The notes under the pieces were generated by a model. It did not search any database and was not told the DNA's origin. It saw only the letters and a list, made by a program, of their open reading frames with translations. Positions 17,979 to 26,757 of a DNA stretch of 64,000 bases are shown in pieces. The first letter of the stretch is position 1. Each line of letters begins with the position of its first letter. The stretch spans positions 1,111,501-1,175,500 of the forward strand of contig NZ_PHTY01000001.1 in the NCBI RefSeq assembly GCF_002813135.1, written 5' to 3'. The DNA is from Ulvibacter sp. MAR_2010_11. GTDB taxonomy: Bacteria > Bacteroidota > Bacteroidia > Flavobacteriales > Flavobacteriaceae. A program made the translations under genes and the position numbers.

Positions 17979-18971
17979 ATGGGTGGTTTTATAGTTCTTT
18001 TGATTCCGGTAGGTATCATTTTATTTTTTCTCTTGTTGTCTTCCTTCTTTACTGTCAAACAGCAAACCGCTGCTTTGGTGGAGAATTTTGGTAAATTCAA
18101 CAGCATCCGAAACTCCGGGCTGCAGTTTAAAATTCCGGTGATACAACGGATTGCAGGTCGTGTAAATCTAAAAATACAACAGCTGGATGTTTTGGTAGAG
18201 ACCAAAACCAAAGACGATGTATTTGTACGTCTAAAAATTTCGGTACAATTTCAAGTGATCAAAGAAAAGGTGTACGATGCCTTTTATAAGTTGGAGAGTC
18301 CGCACGATCAAATCACTTCTTATGTATTTGATGTGGTAAGAGCCGAAGTTCCAAAAATGAAACTTGATGATGTGTTTGAGCGTAAAGATGATATTGCCAT
18401 TGCGGTGAAAACTGAATTAAACGAAGCAATGATCAACTACGGCTATGACATCATTAAAACCTTGGTAACCGACATCGATCCCGATGTACAGGTAAAGGCC
18501 GCCATGAACCGAATTAACGCCGCAGAGCGTGAAAAAGTAGCTGCCGAATACGAAGCAGAAGCAGAACGAATTAAGATTGTTGCAAAAGCACGTGCCGAAG
18601 CCGAAAGCAAGCGATTACAAGGACAGGGTATTGCCGATCAGCGTCGCGAGATTGCACGAGGATTGGAAGAAAGTGTAGATGTATTAAACAATGTGGGTAT
18701 CAACTCTCAGGAGGCTTCGGCTTTGATTGTTGTTACACAACATTACGATACACTTCAGTCTATTGGAGAGGCAACCAACACCAATCTTATCCTCTTACCA
18801 AATTCGCCTCAGGCGGGTAGTAATATGTTAAATGATATGATTGCTTCTTTTGTTGCAAGTAACCAAATTGGAGAGCAGATGAAAAAGGAAAATATAGCCA
18901 AAGGGATTACAAAACAAAAAAGAACCCCTCCACCGCCAAGAGCCAAAGAGGGTGAAGACCTGAATTATTAA
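17979..18971 (+). CDS. SPFH/Band 7 domain protein (stomatin/HflK-like)
   Basis: A 330-residue protein with an N-terminal membrane anchor (about 3-23), an SPFH domain (about 24-190) and a long alanine/glutamate-rich helix (YEAEAERIKIVAKARAEAESKR) that in this family mediates oligomer formation. The C-terminal tail is basic and proline-rich. SPFH proteins build cage-like oligomers at the membrane surface that corral proteases or membrane domains; its specific partner cannot be seen here. It stands alone, with a strong terminator just downstream. Confidence 0.9.
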   Translation: MGGFIVLLIPVGIILFFLLLSSFFTVKQQTAALVENFGKFNSIRNSGLQFKIPVIQRIAGRVNLKIQQLDVLVETKTKDDVFVRLKISVQFQVIKEKVYDAFYKLESPHDQITSYVFDVVRAEVPKMKLDDVFERKDDIAIAVKTELNEAMINYGYDIIKTLVTDIDPDVQVKAAMNRINAAEREKVAAEYEAEAERIKIVAKARAEAESKRLQGQGIADQRREIARGLEESVDVLNNVGINSQEASALIVVTQHYDTLQSIGEATNTNLILLPNSPQAGSNMLNDMIASFVASNQIGEQMKKENIAKGITKQKRTPPPPRAKEGEDLNY

Positions 18972-18975
18972 ATGA

Positions 18976-19006
18976 AAAAAGCCCCGCAAAATTGCGGGGC
19001 TTTTTG
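18976..19006 (+). terminator. Terminator of the SPFH gene (also faces the DUF6327 gene)
   Basis: GCCCCGC (18981-18987) and GCGGGGC (18994-19000) with a 6-base loop, flanked by an A-run and a T-run, so it can work in both directions between the convergent genes. Confidence 0.9.
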
Positions 19007-19008
19007 TT

Positions 19009-19248
19009 TTATTTGGTGAATTTCTTTATCAGTCGGGAAATTCCAAATCCAATTAAAGGATTGAGTAATTTAAATATTACTGCACTTGTGGCGAACCCTC
19101 CTAATAAACCGGTTACCAGATTTCCGGGAGATAGACTCTCCTTCGTCTCATTAAGGCATAGTTTTAACTCTTCCGTGTCTATCTGAGATTGAATTTTAAG
19201 CAGTTTCAAATCGTGATTTACCGCTTCAAAAGTATCGTATCTTCTCAT
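19009..19248 (-). CDS. DUF6327-like small protein
   Basis: A 79-residue protein: a charged N-terminal half with helical heptads (MRRYDTFEAVNHDLKLLKIQ) and a C-terminal hydrophobic/glycine stretch (LVTGLLGGFATSAVIFKLL) ending in a basic tail. I recognise it as the third member of a flavobacterial trio with a holin-like protein and a YtxH protein. It overlaps the holin-like gene by 4 bp, which indicates translational coupling. Function unknown. Confidence 0.75.
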   Translation of the reverse strand: MRRYDTFEAVNHDLKLLKIQSQIDTEELKLCLNETKESLSPGNLVTGLLGGFATSAVIFKLLNPLIGFGISRLIKKFTK

Positions 19249-19664
19249 TCTTCTTCGGTTTTAGGTAATTCTCTGTTCGCAATTCGAGTGGAAACATCCG
19301 GTTCGGGATCATCGTCGTTATCGAAAAACATATCGGAAAACTTCAGTAATAAAATCTTCTGAAGTGGTTTTTTTGCAAAAATTATAAATCCAATGATAAT
19401 CAGAATATAAAAACCTCCCACAATGAAGTAGCCCGCATATTTACTTTCCAATACATCCCCAATCCAGAGCGCGGCTCCCATAGAAAAAAACAAGAGCACA
19501 AGTAATAATACAATTCCTATAATTAAAAAGTTAACCAAAGAAATTGCTCCTTTGGTAACTGTTTTAAATATACGGAGCTTGTAATACTCTGTAGTGTTCT
19601 TTAAATATTCTTGTGCCTTAACCCCCGATTTTTCAAGGTTTTCGGAAAGCGCCTTGAAAGCCAT
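19245..19664 (-). CDS. Phage holin family (DUF1469-type) membrane protein
   Basis: A 139-residue protein with two transmembrane segments (about 41-65 and 75-98) after a helical N-terminus and a D/E-rich C-terminus. This is the Actinophage-holin-like PF07332 arrangement common in non-phage contexts; the name is historical and nothing here suggests a phage. It lies 1 bp downstream of the YtxH gene and overlaps the DUF6327 gene by 4 bp, so the three are one operon. A general stress or envelope role is inference. Confidence 0.8.
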   Translation of the reverse strand: MAFKALSENLEKSGVKAQEYLKNTTEYYKLRIFKTVTKGAISLVNFLIIGIVLLLVLLFFSMGAALWIGDVLESKYAGYFIVGGFYILIIIGFIIFAKKPLQKILLLKFSDMFFDNDDDPEPDVSTRIANRELPKTEEE

Positions 19665-19665
19665 T

Positions 19666-20043
19666 TTAGACTGTAGCTTTTTTGGCTATCGTTTTAGCCT
19701 TATTCAAGGTGTTGTCTCGTTGCAATTTTGCGTTTTGTTTTCTTAGAGCTTCTAACTTATCTTCCATTGCCAACAATATATCATCGGCCTTGTAGCTAGC
19801 TGAAGACAAGGTGTCTTCCAGCTTTTCGTTAAAAGATAAGCGAGCTTGTTGTGCCTTGGCGCTCAATTGACTTCCGGTTTCTTTTATTTGTTTCTGAAGT
19901 CTCTTTTGAGTCTTTTTAGCTTCTTTCCCAATCTTTTCTCTAGTCTTTGAGCCTTTATCGGGTGCATATAAAATTCCTATTCCAGCTCCAATAGCTGCTC
20001 CTGTTAATAATGCGATTAGGGTTTGTCCTGTATTAGATGCCAT
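19666..20043 (-). CDS. YtxH domain-containing protein
   Basis: A 125-residue protein starting with the YtxH signature: a glycine-rich hydrophobic segment (LIALLTGAAIGAGIGILYAPDKGSKTREKI, about 8-37) followed by a lysine/glutamine-rich coiled coil. YtxH proteins are known as general-stress proteins in Bacillus; their biochemical role is unclear. First gene of the YtxH-holin-DUF6327 operon. Confidence 0.88.
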   Translation of the reverse strand: MASNTGQTLIALLTGAAIGAGIGILYAPDKGSKTREKIGKEAKKTQKRLQKQIKETGSQLSAKAQQARLSFNEKLEDTLSSASYKADDILLAMEDKLEALRKQNAKLQRDNTLNKAKTIAKKATV

Positions 20044-20202
20044 GATTGTTGTATTTATTAGTTATTAAAATGTTCTCTAACAAATGTATGTTTAATCGCT
20101 ATCAATCGTTGTTAATAAGCGGTTAATAGTTGATTTCCAAAGCATAATATTCTCTTAAAACGAGTTAAATTGTATTAAAATATCATAAAACCATGTGTAC
20201 AA

Positions 20203-20236
20203 AACAAAAAAAGGAGCCGCATCGGGCTCCCTTTAA
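20203..20236 (-). terminator. Terminator of glnS
   Basis: On the minus strand GGGAGCCCGATGCGGCTCC is followed by a run of seven T (20206-20212 as A on plus). It lies between the YtxH start and the glnS stop, both minus-strand genes. The rest of the 213-bp interval shows nothing else clear. Confidence 0.85.
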
Positions 20237-20256
20237 ACTTTTATCAATTACGGTTG

Positions 20257-21933
20257 TCAATTCAATTTCGCCCAGGAATCACGAAGCGGAACCGTGCGAT
20301 TAAACACAATTTTATCTGCGCTGCTGTCTCGGTCTGTTACAAAATAGCCCAGACGCTGGAATTGAAATCTATCACCGGGATTTGTATCCTTCAGACTCGG
20401 TTCGGCATAGGCGGTAATCACATCCAAAGAAGTTGGATTTAAGAACTCCATAAAATCCTTGTCTTTATGAGCGTCGGGCTCAGGATCGGTAAACAATCTG
20501 TCGTACAAACGCACTTCAACAGGAATAGCGTGTGGAACAGAAACCCAATGTAGCGTCCCTTTCACTTTCCGAAGAGAAGCTTCAGAACCACTTCCGCTTC
20601 GGCTATCGGGATCGTAAGTACAATGTATTTCAGTGATATTTCCGGCAGCATCCTTTACAACACTTTCTCCTTTAATAATATAAGCGTTCTTTAGCCGAAC
20701 TTCCTTGTCTAATGTTAGTCTGAAAAACTTCCTGTTTGCTTCTTCCTGAAAATCCTCTCTTTCAATATACAATTCGCGTGAAAAAGGGACCTTTCTGCTG
20801 CCTGCACTTTCGTCCTCCTGATTGTTTTCGGCTTCGAGCCATTCGGTTTCTCCTTCGGGATAATTAGTGATCACCAATTTTACAGGATCCAGAACTGTCA
20901 TCACACGAGGTGCGATTTGATTTAGATCTTCACGAATACAAAACTCTAATAGCGCTACATCAATTACATTGTCCCGTTTGGCCACTCCAACAGTTTCAAC
21001 AAACTTTTTAATGGCGTTTGGAGTGTATCCTCTTCGCCGTAAACCCGAAATAGTTGGCATACGCGGATCGTCCCACCCAGTTACAACACCTTCTTCCACC
21101 AATTTTAGCAACTTGCGTTTACTCATAATGGTATAGCTAAGGTTCAAGCGCGCAAATTCGCGTTGCTTAGGTCGTAACTTCTTTGTGTCTATCACTTGAT
21201 CCAAAAACCAATCGTACAGCTCTCTGTGGGGCTTAAATTCGAGCGAGCACAACGAATGAGAAACCTGCTCTATATAATCACTTTCACCATGTGTCCAGTC
21301 GTACATTGGGTAAATACACCAATCATTGGAGGTTCGGTGGTGAGATTTTTTAAGAATGCGATACATCAAAGGATCGCGCATCAACATATTGGGATGCTTC
21401 ATGTCTATCTTGGCACGAAGCACATGACTGCCTTCCTCAAACTCACCATCTTTCATGCGTTTGAACAAGTCTAAATTTTCTTCAACACTTCTGTTTCTGT
21501 AAGGTCCATCAATGCCGGGTTGTGTGGGTGTTCCTTTTTGTTGCGCCATTGCTTCACTGGATTGTGAATCTACATAGGCTTTCCCTTCTTTAATAAGTGC
21601 AACAGCCCAGTCGTATAATTGCTGAAAGTAATCTGAAGAATACAATTCGTTCTCCCATTGGTAGCCAAGCCAGGTAATATCTTCTTTTATGGCATCTACA
21701 TATTCCTGCTCTTCTTTTGCGGGATTGGTATCATCGAAGCGCAAATTAACCGGGGCATTGTATTTTTCACCCAGACCGAAACTAATGCCTATTGCCTTGG
21801 TGTGTCCTATATGAAGATAGCCATTGGGTTCGGGAGGAAAACGAAAGCGTAATGCATCCGGATTCATGCCGTTTTTTAAATCGTCTTCTATAATATGCTC
21901 AATAAAATTGAGGGATTCCTTTTCTTCTGACAT
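20257..21933 (-). CDS. glnS: Glutamine--tRNA ligase
   Basis: A 558-residue class I synthetase with HIGH in PPEPNGYLHIGHTKA and the KMSKS equivalent in LSYTIMSKRKL. The catalytic core and the two C-terminal beta-barrel anticodon-binding domains typical of bacterial GlnRS are complete. The open frame reaches a TTG at 21951, but the ATG at 21933 (MSEEKESLNF) is the natural start. With gltX in the same window, the organism seems to charge Gln-tRNA directly rather than only by the GatCAB route. Divergent from folB. Confidence 0.96.
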   Translation of the reverse strand: MSEEKESLNFIEHIIEDDLKNGMNPDALRFRFPPEPNGYLHIGHTKAIGISFGLGEKYNAPVNLRFDDTNPAKEEQEYVDAIKEDITWLGYQWENELYSSDYFQQLYDWAVALIKEGKAYVDSQSSEAMAQQKGTPTQPGIDGPYRNRSVEENLDLFKRMKDGEFEEGSHVLRAKIDMKHPNMLMRDPLMYRILKKSHHRTSNDWCIYPMYDWTHGESDYIEQVSHSLCSLEFKPHRELYDWFLDQVIDTKKLRPKQREFARLNLSYTIMSKRKLLKLVEEGVVTGWDDPRMPTISGLRRRGYTPNAIKKFVETVGVAKRDNVIDVALLEFCIREDLNQIAPRVMTVLDPVKLVITNYPEGETEWLEAENNQEDESAGSRKVPFSRELYIEREDFQEEANRKFFRLTLDKEVRLKNAYIIKGESVVKDAAGNITEIHCTYDPDSRSGSGSEASLRKVKGTLHWVSVPHAIPVEVRLYDRLFTDPEPDAHKDKDFMEFLNPTSLDVITAYAEPSLKDTNPGDRFQFQRLGYFVTDRDSSADKIVFNRTVPLRDSWAKLN

Positions 21934-21971
21934 CTTTTTATTCTGAAGCAATTAAAACTAAATTTCTAAGA

Positions 21972-21992
21972 TCCCGCACTGTATGCGGGATT
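21972..21992. repeat. GC-rich palindrome upstream of folB
   Basis: ATCCCGCA-ctgta-TGCGGGAT, perfect 8-bp arms with a 5-base loop, in the glnS-folB divergent interval just upstream of the folB -7 element. Confidence 0.6.
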
Positions 21993-21998
21993 AAAAGT

Positions 21999-22006
21999 AT
22001 CTTTGC
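21999..22006 (+). promoter_or_regulatory. -7 promoter element of folB
   Basis: TATCTTTG, an exact TAnnTTTG match, 13 bases upstream of the folB ATG. No TTG is found at the -33 position, where the palindrome lies instead. Confidence 0.6.
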
Positions 22007-22019
22007 AAAAATAGTTGAA

Positions 22020-22379
22020 ATGAGTACAATACGGTTAAAAAATATTAAAATATACGCCTTCCACGGTTGTTTGGTAGAGGAAGGAAAAATTGGTTCGGAA
22101 TATCTTGTAAATCTTACCGTGCATGCCGATCTTTCTAAAGCTGCTTCCTCCGATCATCTGAGTGATACCGTTGATTATGTACATCTTCAAAAAATTGTAA
22201 AGCAGGAAATGGCAGTACGCTCCAAATTACTGGAGCATGTTGGCCAGCGAATAATCGACACTATTTTTGAGCAAATTGCATTGGTAAATAAAGCAAAAGT
22301 AACCGTGGCTAAAGTAAATCCGCCTATTGGTGGCGATGTAGCCGAAGTGAGTGTGACGATGAAATCCTCTCGTGAATAA
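22020..22379 (+). CDS. folB: Dihydroneopterin aldolase
   Basis: A 119-residue protein of the tetrahydrobiopterin-fold FolB family. It starts with IRLKNIKIYAFHGCLVEEGKIG, in which YAFHG is the usual substrate-site motif, and ends with VAKVNPPIGGDVAEVSVTM, containing the KxxPP(I)GG motif. It converts dihydroneopterin to 6-hydroxymethyl-dihydropterin in folate synthesis. Single gene with its own promoter, followed by tRNA-Cys. Confidence 0.93.
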   Translation: MSTIRLKNIKIYAFHGCLVEEGKIGSEYLVNLTVHADLSKAASSDHLSDTVDYVHLQKIVKQEMAVRSKLLEHVGQRIIDTIFEQIALVNKAKVTVAKVNPPIGGDVAEVSVTMKSSRE

Positions 22380-22411
22380 TAATTTTATACGAGTTTTTAT
22401 TTAAATTTATT

Positions 22412-22419
22412 TACATTTG
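22412..22419 (+). promoter_or_regulatory. -7 promoter element of tRNA-Cys
   Basis: TACATTTG matches TAnnTTTG, 13 bases before the mature tRNA 5' end. Confidence 0.5.
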
Positions 22420-22432
22420 CCCTCGTAATTAA

Positions 22433-22503
22433 GGCATCATGGCCGAGTGGCTAGGCAGAGGTCTGCAAAACCTTCTACAGCGGTTCGAATCCGCTTGATG
22501 CCT
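22433..22503 (+). tRNA. tRNA-Cys (anticodon GCA)
   Basis: A complete 71-nt cloverleaf. Acceptor arms GGCATCA/TGATGCC, anticodon loop CTGCAAA reading GCA, T-arm GCGGTTCGAATCCGC, and discriminator U73, an identity element of cysteine tRNAs. CCA is not encoded. A terminator follows directly. Confidence 0.95.
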
Positions 22504-22504
22504 C

Positions 22505-22538
22505 AAAAATCCTTCAGTGAAAATTGGAGGATTTTTTT
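22505..22538 (+). terminator. Terminator of tRNA-Cys
   Basis: Imperfect inverted arms AAAATCCTTCA and TTGGAGGATTTT followed by a T-run, beginning just after the tRNA. Confidence 0.8.
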
Positions 22539-22540
22539 AT

Positions 22541-23245
22541 TTAGTATGGAGGAGGAATCACATCTTCAATAGTACTTCCCTGACCCGGTATTCGCTCCAG
22601 ACCTGCTTGCACCTCACTGGGGAAAACCCCCTGTAACAGTAACAACACACCGAAGCCAATAATTAAAATACTAACCCATTTTTTTGTTTTAAAAATAAAA
22701 CGAGGAGTCATCTTGCTCTTCAGTTTTTTAGCCAATGAAATTTTAAGTAGATCGGTTAAAAAGAAGGTGATTAACACCGTACTCAGAAAAAGAAAAACAC
22801 CATTGTCTGAAGTTGTCAAGGCGTTCGCCATGATAATGGTGCCAATCCACCCTGCCAGTACTCCAAAATTGACAAAATTGAGGAGAAACCCTTTTAAAAA
22901 CAGCCCGCTTAAATTCTTTTTCACCTTAACAGCATAGTGTTCTCGGGCAATTTTAATAAAAGATTTTGCGGTTCGTATATAGGAAATTATTCCGTAGGCG
23001 ATTAAAACCGCTCCTCCGAAAATAAGAAGTCCGGGGTCGTCTTTTACTTTTTCCAAAATTTTACTGGTACTGAAAAATGCTAATAGAATAAAGAGAATAT
23101 CTGCAAAAATAGCGCCTAAATCGAAGAAGATGGCCGCCTTTAATCCTTTGGTAATACTGGTTTCAATAAGTGTAAAAAAAACAGGTCCTACCGCAAATGC
23201 CAGCAGAAACCCATAAAATGCAGCGTACCATAAACCGTCAAACAT
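22541..23245 (-). CDS. LysE family transporter
   Basis: A 234-residue integral membrane protein with about six hydrophobic segments. The N-terminus has the LysE/RhtB pattern FYGFLLAFAVGPVFFTLIETSITKG, in which the GP motif follows the first helix. This family exports amino acids or related small molecules; the substrate is unknown. I chose the ATG at 23245 (MFDGLWYAAF) over the one at 23263, which would put six odd residues in front. It lies 24 bp downstream of rnr on the same strand and is probably co-transcribed. Confidence 0.85.
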   Translation of the reverse strand: MFDGLWYAAFYGFLLAFAVGPVFFTLIETSITKGLKAAIFFDLGAIFADILFILLAFFSTSKILEKVKDDPGLLIFGGAVLIAYGIISYIRTAKSFIKIAREHYAVKVKKNLSGLFLKGFLLNFVNFGVLAGWIGTIIMANALTTSDNGVFLFLSTVLITFFLTDLLKISLAKKLKSKMTPRFIFKTKKWVSILIIGFGVLLLLQGVFPSEVQAGLERIPGQGSTIEDVIPPPY

Positions 23246-23269
23246 AGTGAGGTAAAAGTACAAATAATT

Positions 23270-25489
23270 TTAGCCTTTGCGCTTCGGTTGGTATTCATTT
23301 CCATGCCCCAGCATGGTAAAATCTAAATGCTTCTTTACTAAATCGGCGTTTTTTACTTTCACATATACTTCGTCGCCAAGCTGATAGGCATTCTTTGTGC
23401 GCTGCCCCACAGCTGCATATTCCTCCTTGTCGAAGATATAATGATCATCTCTTAAATCTTGGAGACGTACCATTCCTTCACATTTGTTGGAAATTATTTC
23501 AACATACACACCCCAATCGGTTACTCCTGAAATTACTCCAAGAAACTCCTGATCCTGATGGTCCTGCATGTACTTTACCTGCATATACTTGATGCTGTCG
23601 CGCTCGGCATTGGCGGCAAGGTTTTCCATATCACTGGAATGACTGCAATTCTCTTCGTATTTTTCTGCTTTAGCCGAATCCTTTCCGTCCAAATAGCGTT
23701 GCAACAGTCTGTGAACCATTACATCGGGATATCGTCTAATAGGTGAAGTAAAGTGCGTATAATAGTCGAAAGCCAAACCGTAGTGACCAATATTATTGGT
23801 GGTATATACTGCCTTACTCATGGAGCGAATGGCTAGTGTGTCTACTAAATTTTGCTCTTTCTTTCCCTGAACATCACTCAACAATTTGTTCAAAGAAGCA
23901 GCTGTAGAGTTCTTGTCTTTGGTGTTTAGTTTATAACCGAAACGTTTAATGATGTTTTCGAGTGCTGCAATTTTTTCATCATCCGGTTCGTCGTGTACTC
24001 TGTAGACAAAGGTTTTCTTCGGATTTTGCTTTCCTATAAATTCGGCCACACTTCTGTTTGCCAGAAGCATAAACTCTTCAATAAGTTTATTCGCATCCTT
24101 GCTTTCTTTGAAATAGACGCCTTCAGGATTGTTCTTCTCGTCCAGTATAAATTTCACTTCTACCTTATCGAAAGAAATAGCCCCTTGTCGCATTCTGTTT
24201 GTCCGAAGAATTTTCGCGAGACGGTCCATTTCCAAAATAGCATCTGCTATTTCTTTTTTTACTGAATAGCTTTTTCCTGTTATAGAAATTTCTGAAGGAA
24301 TTTGATGCGTTGCGTCTTTAGGATTTTCAATCACATGTTGTGCTTCTTCATAAGCAAAACGAGCATCGCTATAGGTTACCGTTCTCCCAAACCATTTTTT
24401 AAGCACTTCAGCTTTCGAATTCATTTCAAAAACTGCAGAAAAGGTATATTTTTCTTCATTGGGGCGTAAGGAACACGCTCCGTTTGAAAGAATTTCAGGA
24501 AGCATTGGCACTACTCTATCTACCAAATACACAGAAGTTGCACGTTCGTAAGCTTCGTCGTCCAGGACAGTTCCTGTTTGTAAATAATGTGATACATCGG
24601 CAATATGAATCCCTATTTCGTAATTTCCGTTTTCCAATTTTGTAAAAGACAAGGCGTCATCAAAATCCTTAGCATCTTTAGGATCGATAGTAAAAGTGAG
24701 ATCCTTCCGCATATCGCGGCGCTTTTTAATTTCTTCAGGGTGAATTTTTGTATCCAACTGATTGGCAAAAGCTTCAACTTCAGGTGGAAATTCGTATGGC
24801 AATCCGTACTGAGCTAAAATGGAATGAATTTCGGTGTTGTGTTCCCCGGGCATTCCCAGCACTTTCAGCACTCTTCCGTAGGGAGAATCGGCTTTTTCCG
24901 GCCAATCTTCCATAGCGACCAATACTTTCTCACCGTTTTTAGCATTTCCAATATTTGCCTTCGGCACAAAAATATCGGTGTACATTTTATAATCGGTTAC
25001 TTCCACAAAGGCGAAGTTTTCCAATACCTGGATAGTCCCTACAAATTCCGTTCGTTTACGTTGTATAATTTTGGTGATCTCTCCTTCGATCTTTCCGCCG
25101 CGTTTGCGCTTAAAAACATAAACTTCAACGATGTCACCCTGTAAAGCTTTATTAAGGTTCTTGTTTTTTACCAGGATATCATCTTCCATATCTTCTACAA
25201 TAATATAGCCCTGCCCTCTTCCGGCAATATCTACTCTTCCTGTATAATAGTTTTGTGAAGGAGTAATAATATATTTACCTCTTTCTACTTCCTGAATCGT
25301 TCCGTTACCCTGTAAATCTTTTAGTTTTTTAATAATTTGATTCCTGCTGCTAGCATCGTCAACACCAAGCTTGGCGGCAATTTGTTTGTAATTAATAGGA
25401 TTGGAATGATCTTTTCTTAGAATGCCTAAAATACTTTCGGTAAGTCCTTCAATTTTTTGCTTTCTTCTTTTCTTTTTATTCTGAGGCAT
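23270..25489 (-). CDS. rnr: Ribonuclease R
   Basis: A 739-residue 3'-5' exoribonuclease of the RNB family. Order: lysine-rich start, winged helix domain (about 15-70), two cold-shock domains, the RNB catalytic domain with DPKDAKDFDDALS holding the metal-binding aspartates, FTSPIRRYPDVMVHRLL near its end, and a C-terminal S1 domain (FLGVISGVTDWGVYVEI). It degrades structured RNA in the cytoplasm and acts in rRNA quality control. It is the last gene on the minus strand before the AT-rich candidate origin region. Confidence 0.97.
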   Translation of the reverse strand: MPQNKKKRRKQKIEGLTESILGILRKDHSNPINYKQIAAKLGVDDASSRNQIIKKLKDLQGNGTIQEVERGKYIITPSQNYYTGRVDIAGRGQGYIIVEDMEDDILVKNKNLNKALQGDIVEVYVFKRKRGGKIEGEITKIIQRKRTEFVGTIQVLENFAFVEVTDYKMYTDIFVPKANIGNAKNGEKVLVAMEDWPEKADSPYGRVLKVLGMPGEHNTEIHSILAQYGLPYEFPPEVEAFANQLDTKIHPEEIKKRRDMRKDLTFTIDPKDAKDFDDALSFTKLENGNYEIGIHIADVSHYLQTGTVLDDEAYERATSVYLVDRVVPMLPEILSNGACSLRPNEEKYTFSAVFEMNSKAEVLKKWFGRTVTYSDARFAYEEAQHVIENPKDATHQIPSEISITGKSYSVKKEIADAILEMDRLAKILRTNRMRQGAISFDKVEVKFILDEKNNPEGVYFKESKDANKLIEEFMLLANRSVAEFIGKQNPKKTFVYRVHDEPDDEKIAALENIIKRFGYKLNTKDKNSTAASLNKLLSDVQGKKEQNLVDTLAIRSMSKAVYTTNNIGHYGLAFDYYTHFTSPIRRYPDVMVHRLLQRYLDGKDSAKAEKYEENCSHSSDMENLAANAERDSIKYMQVKYMQDHQDQEFLGVISGVTDWGVYVEIISNKCEGMVRLQDLRDDHYIFDKEEYAAVGQRTKNAYQLGDEVYVKVKNADLVKKHLDFTMLGHGNEYQPKRKG

Positions 25490-25588
25490 ATTTATTTTTT
25501 AATGAATGTAAAAGTACGGTTTCTAAGTCAATAGCCTTCTCTTATTAATAAAGATTTAGTACCTTGGTAAGACTTCAGAAGGCAACTC

Positions 25589-25828
25589 ATGGAAAATTTT
25601 AAAACCATAGCCATTTTTACCTATCAGAGCGAATACGCAGTACTACGGCTTTTATTAGAACAGGCGGAAATTCGACATGTTTTTTTAAATGAGACAATGC
25701 TTAGTGTATTACCTTTTCACTCCAATGCGTTTGGAGGAATTAGACTTCAGGTACATCAAAACGATATTGAGGCAGCTAAAAAAATTATTCAGGAACTGGA
25801 TGGAACTTCCAATATGAGAATCGTTTAA
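25589..25828 (+). CDS. DUF2007 domain small protein (putative signal-transducing protein)
   Basis: A 79-residue protein matching DUF2007: KTIAIFTYQSEYAVLRLLLEQAEI at the N-terminus, then FLNETMLSVLPFHSNAFGGIRLQVHQNDIEAAKKII. The ferredoxin-like fold of this family resembles the PII/ACT group and is thought to bind a ligand or partner, but no role is proven. It is divergent from rnr and is the last gene before the 488-bp gene-free region. Confidence 0.85.
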   Translation: MENFKTIAIFTYQSEYAVLRLLLEQAEIRHVFLNETMLSVLPFHSNAFGGIRLQVHQNDIEAAKKIIQELDGTSNMRIV

Positions 25829-26316
25829 TCTTGTTATCAACATCTATTTCATATAAATCATTTTTTCTTTTAAAATTTAAAAATTAAATGATGCTTATTA
25901 TAGGGTGTTAATAGGTAGCATAACTTTTTAACATTTTCTTTTGAATTCAAGTTATCGCTATTTTTTGATAGCTTATCAACATGTTATAAGTAGTTTTTTG
26001 TTCTGAAATACAACGAAATATTACTTTTCATTAACAGTTGTCAACAAGTGAAACTAACCCTAATCTTTTTATAAGTTTTATGGAATTTTATGTTCGAAAA
26101 ATTCACTTTTCGCCTCATAAGATTGCAACAAGTAAACAGAAATAAAATCGTCTTGTATACATTTAAGATTGTATTGTAAAATCAATTGGATAACACAACT
26201 TTTTTTATAGAATTTCTATCAACAAATATCAACAGTGTTGTTAACTTTATAATTACCTAAACATTAATAAATAGTAAACTCACACATTTGCAATATCTTT
26301 GTAAAAATACTGAATC
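25829..26316. other. Gene-free AT-rich region with clustered DnaA-box-like sequences: candidate replication origin
   Basis: No coding frame of interest occupies this 488-bp interval. TTATCAACA, a one-base variant of the DnaA box TTATCCACA, occurs exactly at 25834-25842 and 25973-25981. Close variants are TTGTCAACA (26038-26046), CTATCAACA (26216-26224), ATATCAACA (26226-26234) and, on the minus strand, TTAACAACA (26236-26244). Long A/T runs could serve for strand opening. An interrupted palindrome TTGATA-gct-TATCAA is at 25965-25979. The clustering is seen; function as oriC is inferred. Confidence 0.5.
26294..26301 (+). promoter_or_regulatory. -7 promoter element of rpiB
   Basis: TATCTTTG, an exact TAnnTTTG match, 15 bases upstream of the rpiB ATG. 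Confidence 0.6.
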
Positions 26317-26748
26317 ATGAAAATAGCAATAGGAAACGATCACGCCGGAACCGATTATAAAAATGCTGTTGTAACCTACTTAAAAAAGGAAGGCTATCAA
26401 GTCACAAATTACGGAACCGATACCAACGAAAGTGTAGATTACCCGGATTTTGTACATCCCGTAGCAGATGCTGTTGAAAACAACAAAGCCGATTTCGGCA
26501 TTATAATCTGCGGAAGTGGAAACGGTGCTAATATGACCGCAAATAAACACCAGAAAGTGCGTTCTGCACTCTGCTGGACCAAAGAAATAACAGAACTGGC
26601 AAGACAGCACAACGATGCTAATATTTTGAGTATTCCTGCCAGATTTACAAGCGAGCCACAAGCTGTGGAAATGGTTAAAACATTTTTGAAAACCGAATTT
26701 GAAGGCGGCCGCCATCAGAAAAGGGTAGAGAAAATAGCTTGTTCATAA
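26317..26748 (+). CDS. rpiB: Ribose 5-phosphate isomerase B
   Basis: A 143-residue protein of the RpiB/LacAB family that interconverts ribose 5-phosphate and ribulose 5-phosphate. It starts MKIAIGNDHAGTDYK (substrate-binding GNDHAG at 6-11), contains the catalytic cysteine in IICGSGNGANM (C65) and the NKHQKVRSALCW block. Length is normal. First gene of a likely three-gene transcript with the CDF transporter (9-bp gap) and the GNAT protein. Confidence 0.95.
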   Translation: MKIAIGNDHAGTDYKNAVVTYLKKEGYQVTNYGTDTNESVDYPDFVHPVADAVENNKADFGIIICGSGNGANMTANKHQKVRSALCWTKEITELARQHNDANILSIPARFTSEPQAVEMVKTFLKTEFEGGRHQKRVEKIACS

Positions 26749-26757
26749 CCCCTTAAA

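Noticed and set aside
19245-19664. Holin-like gene as a sign of prophage
   Set aside because: No other phage gene is near; this trio is an ordinary chromosomal operon in flavobacteria.
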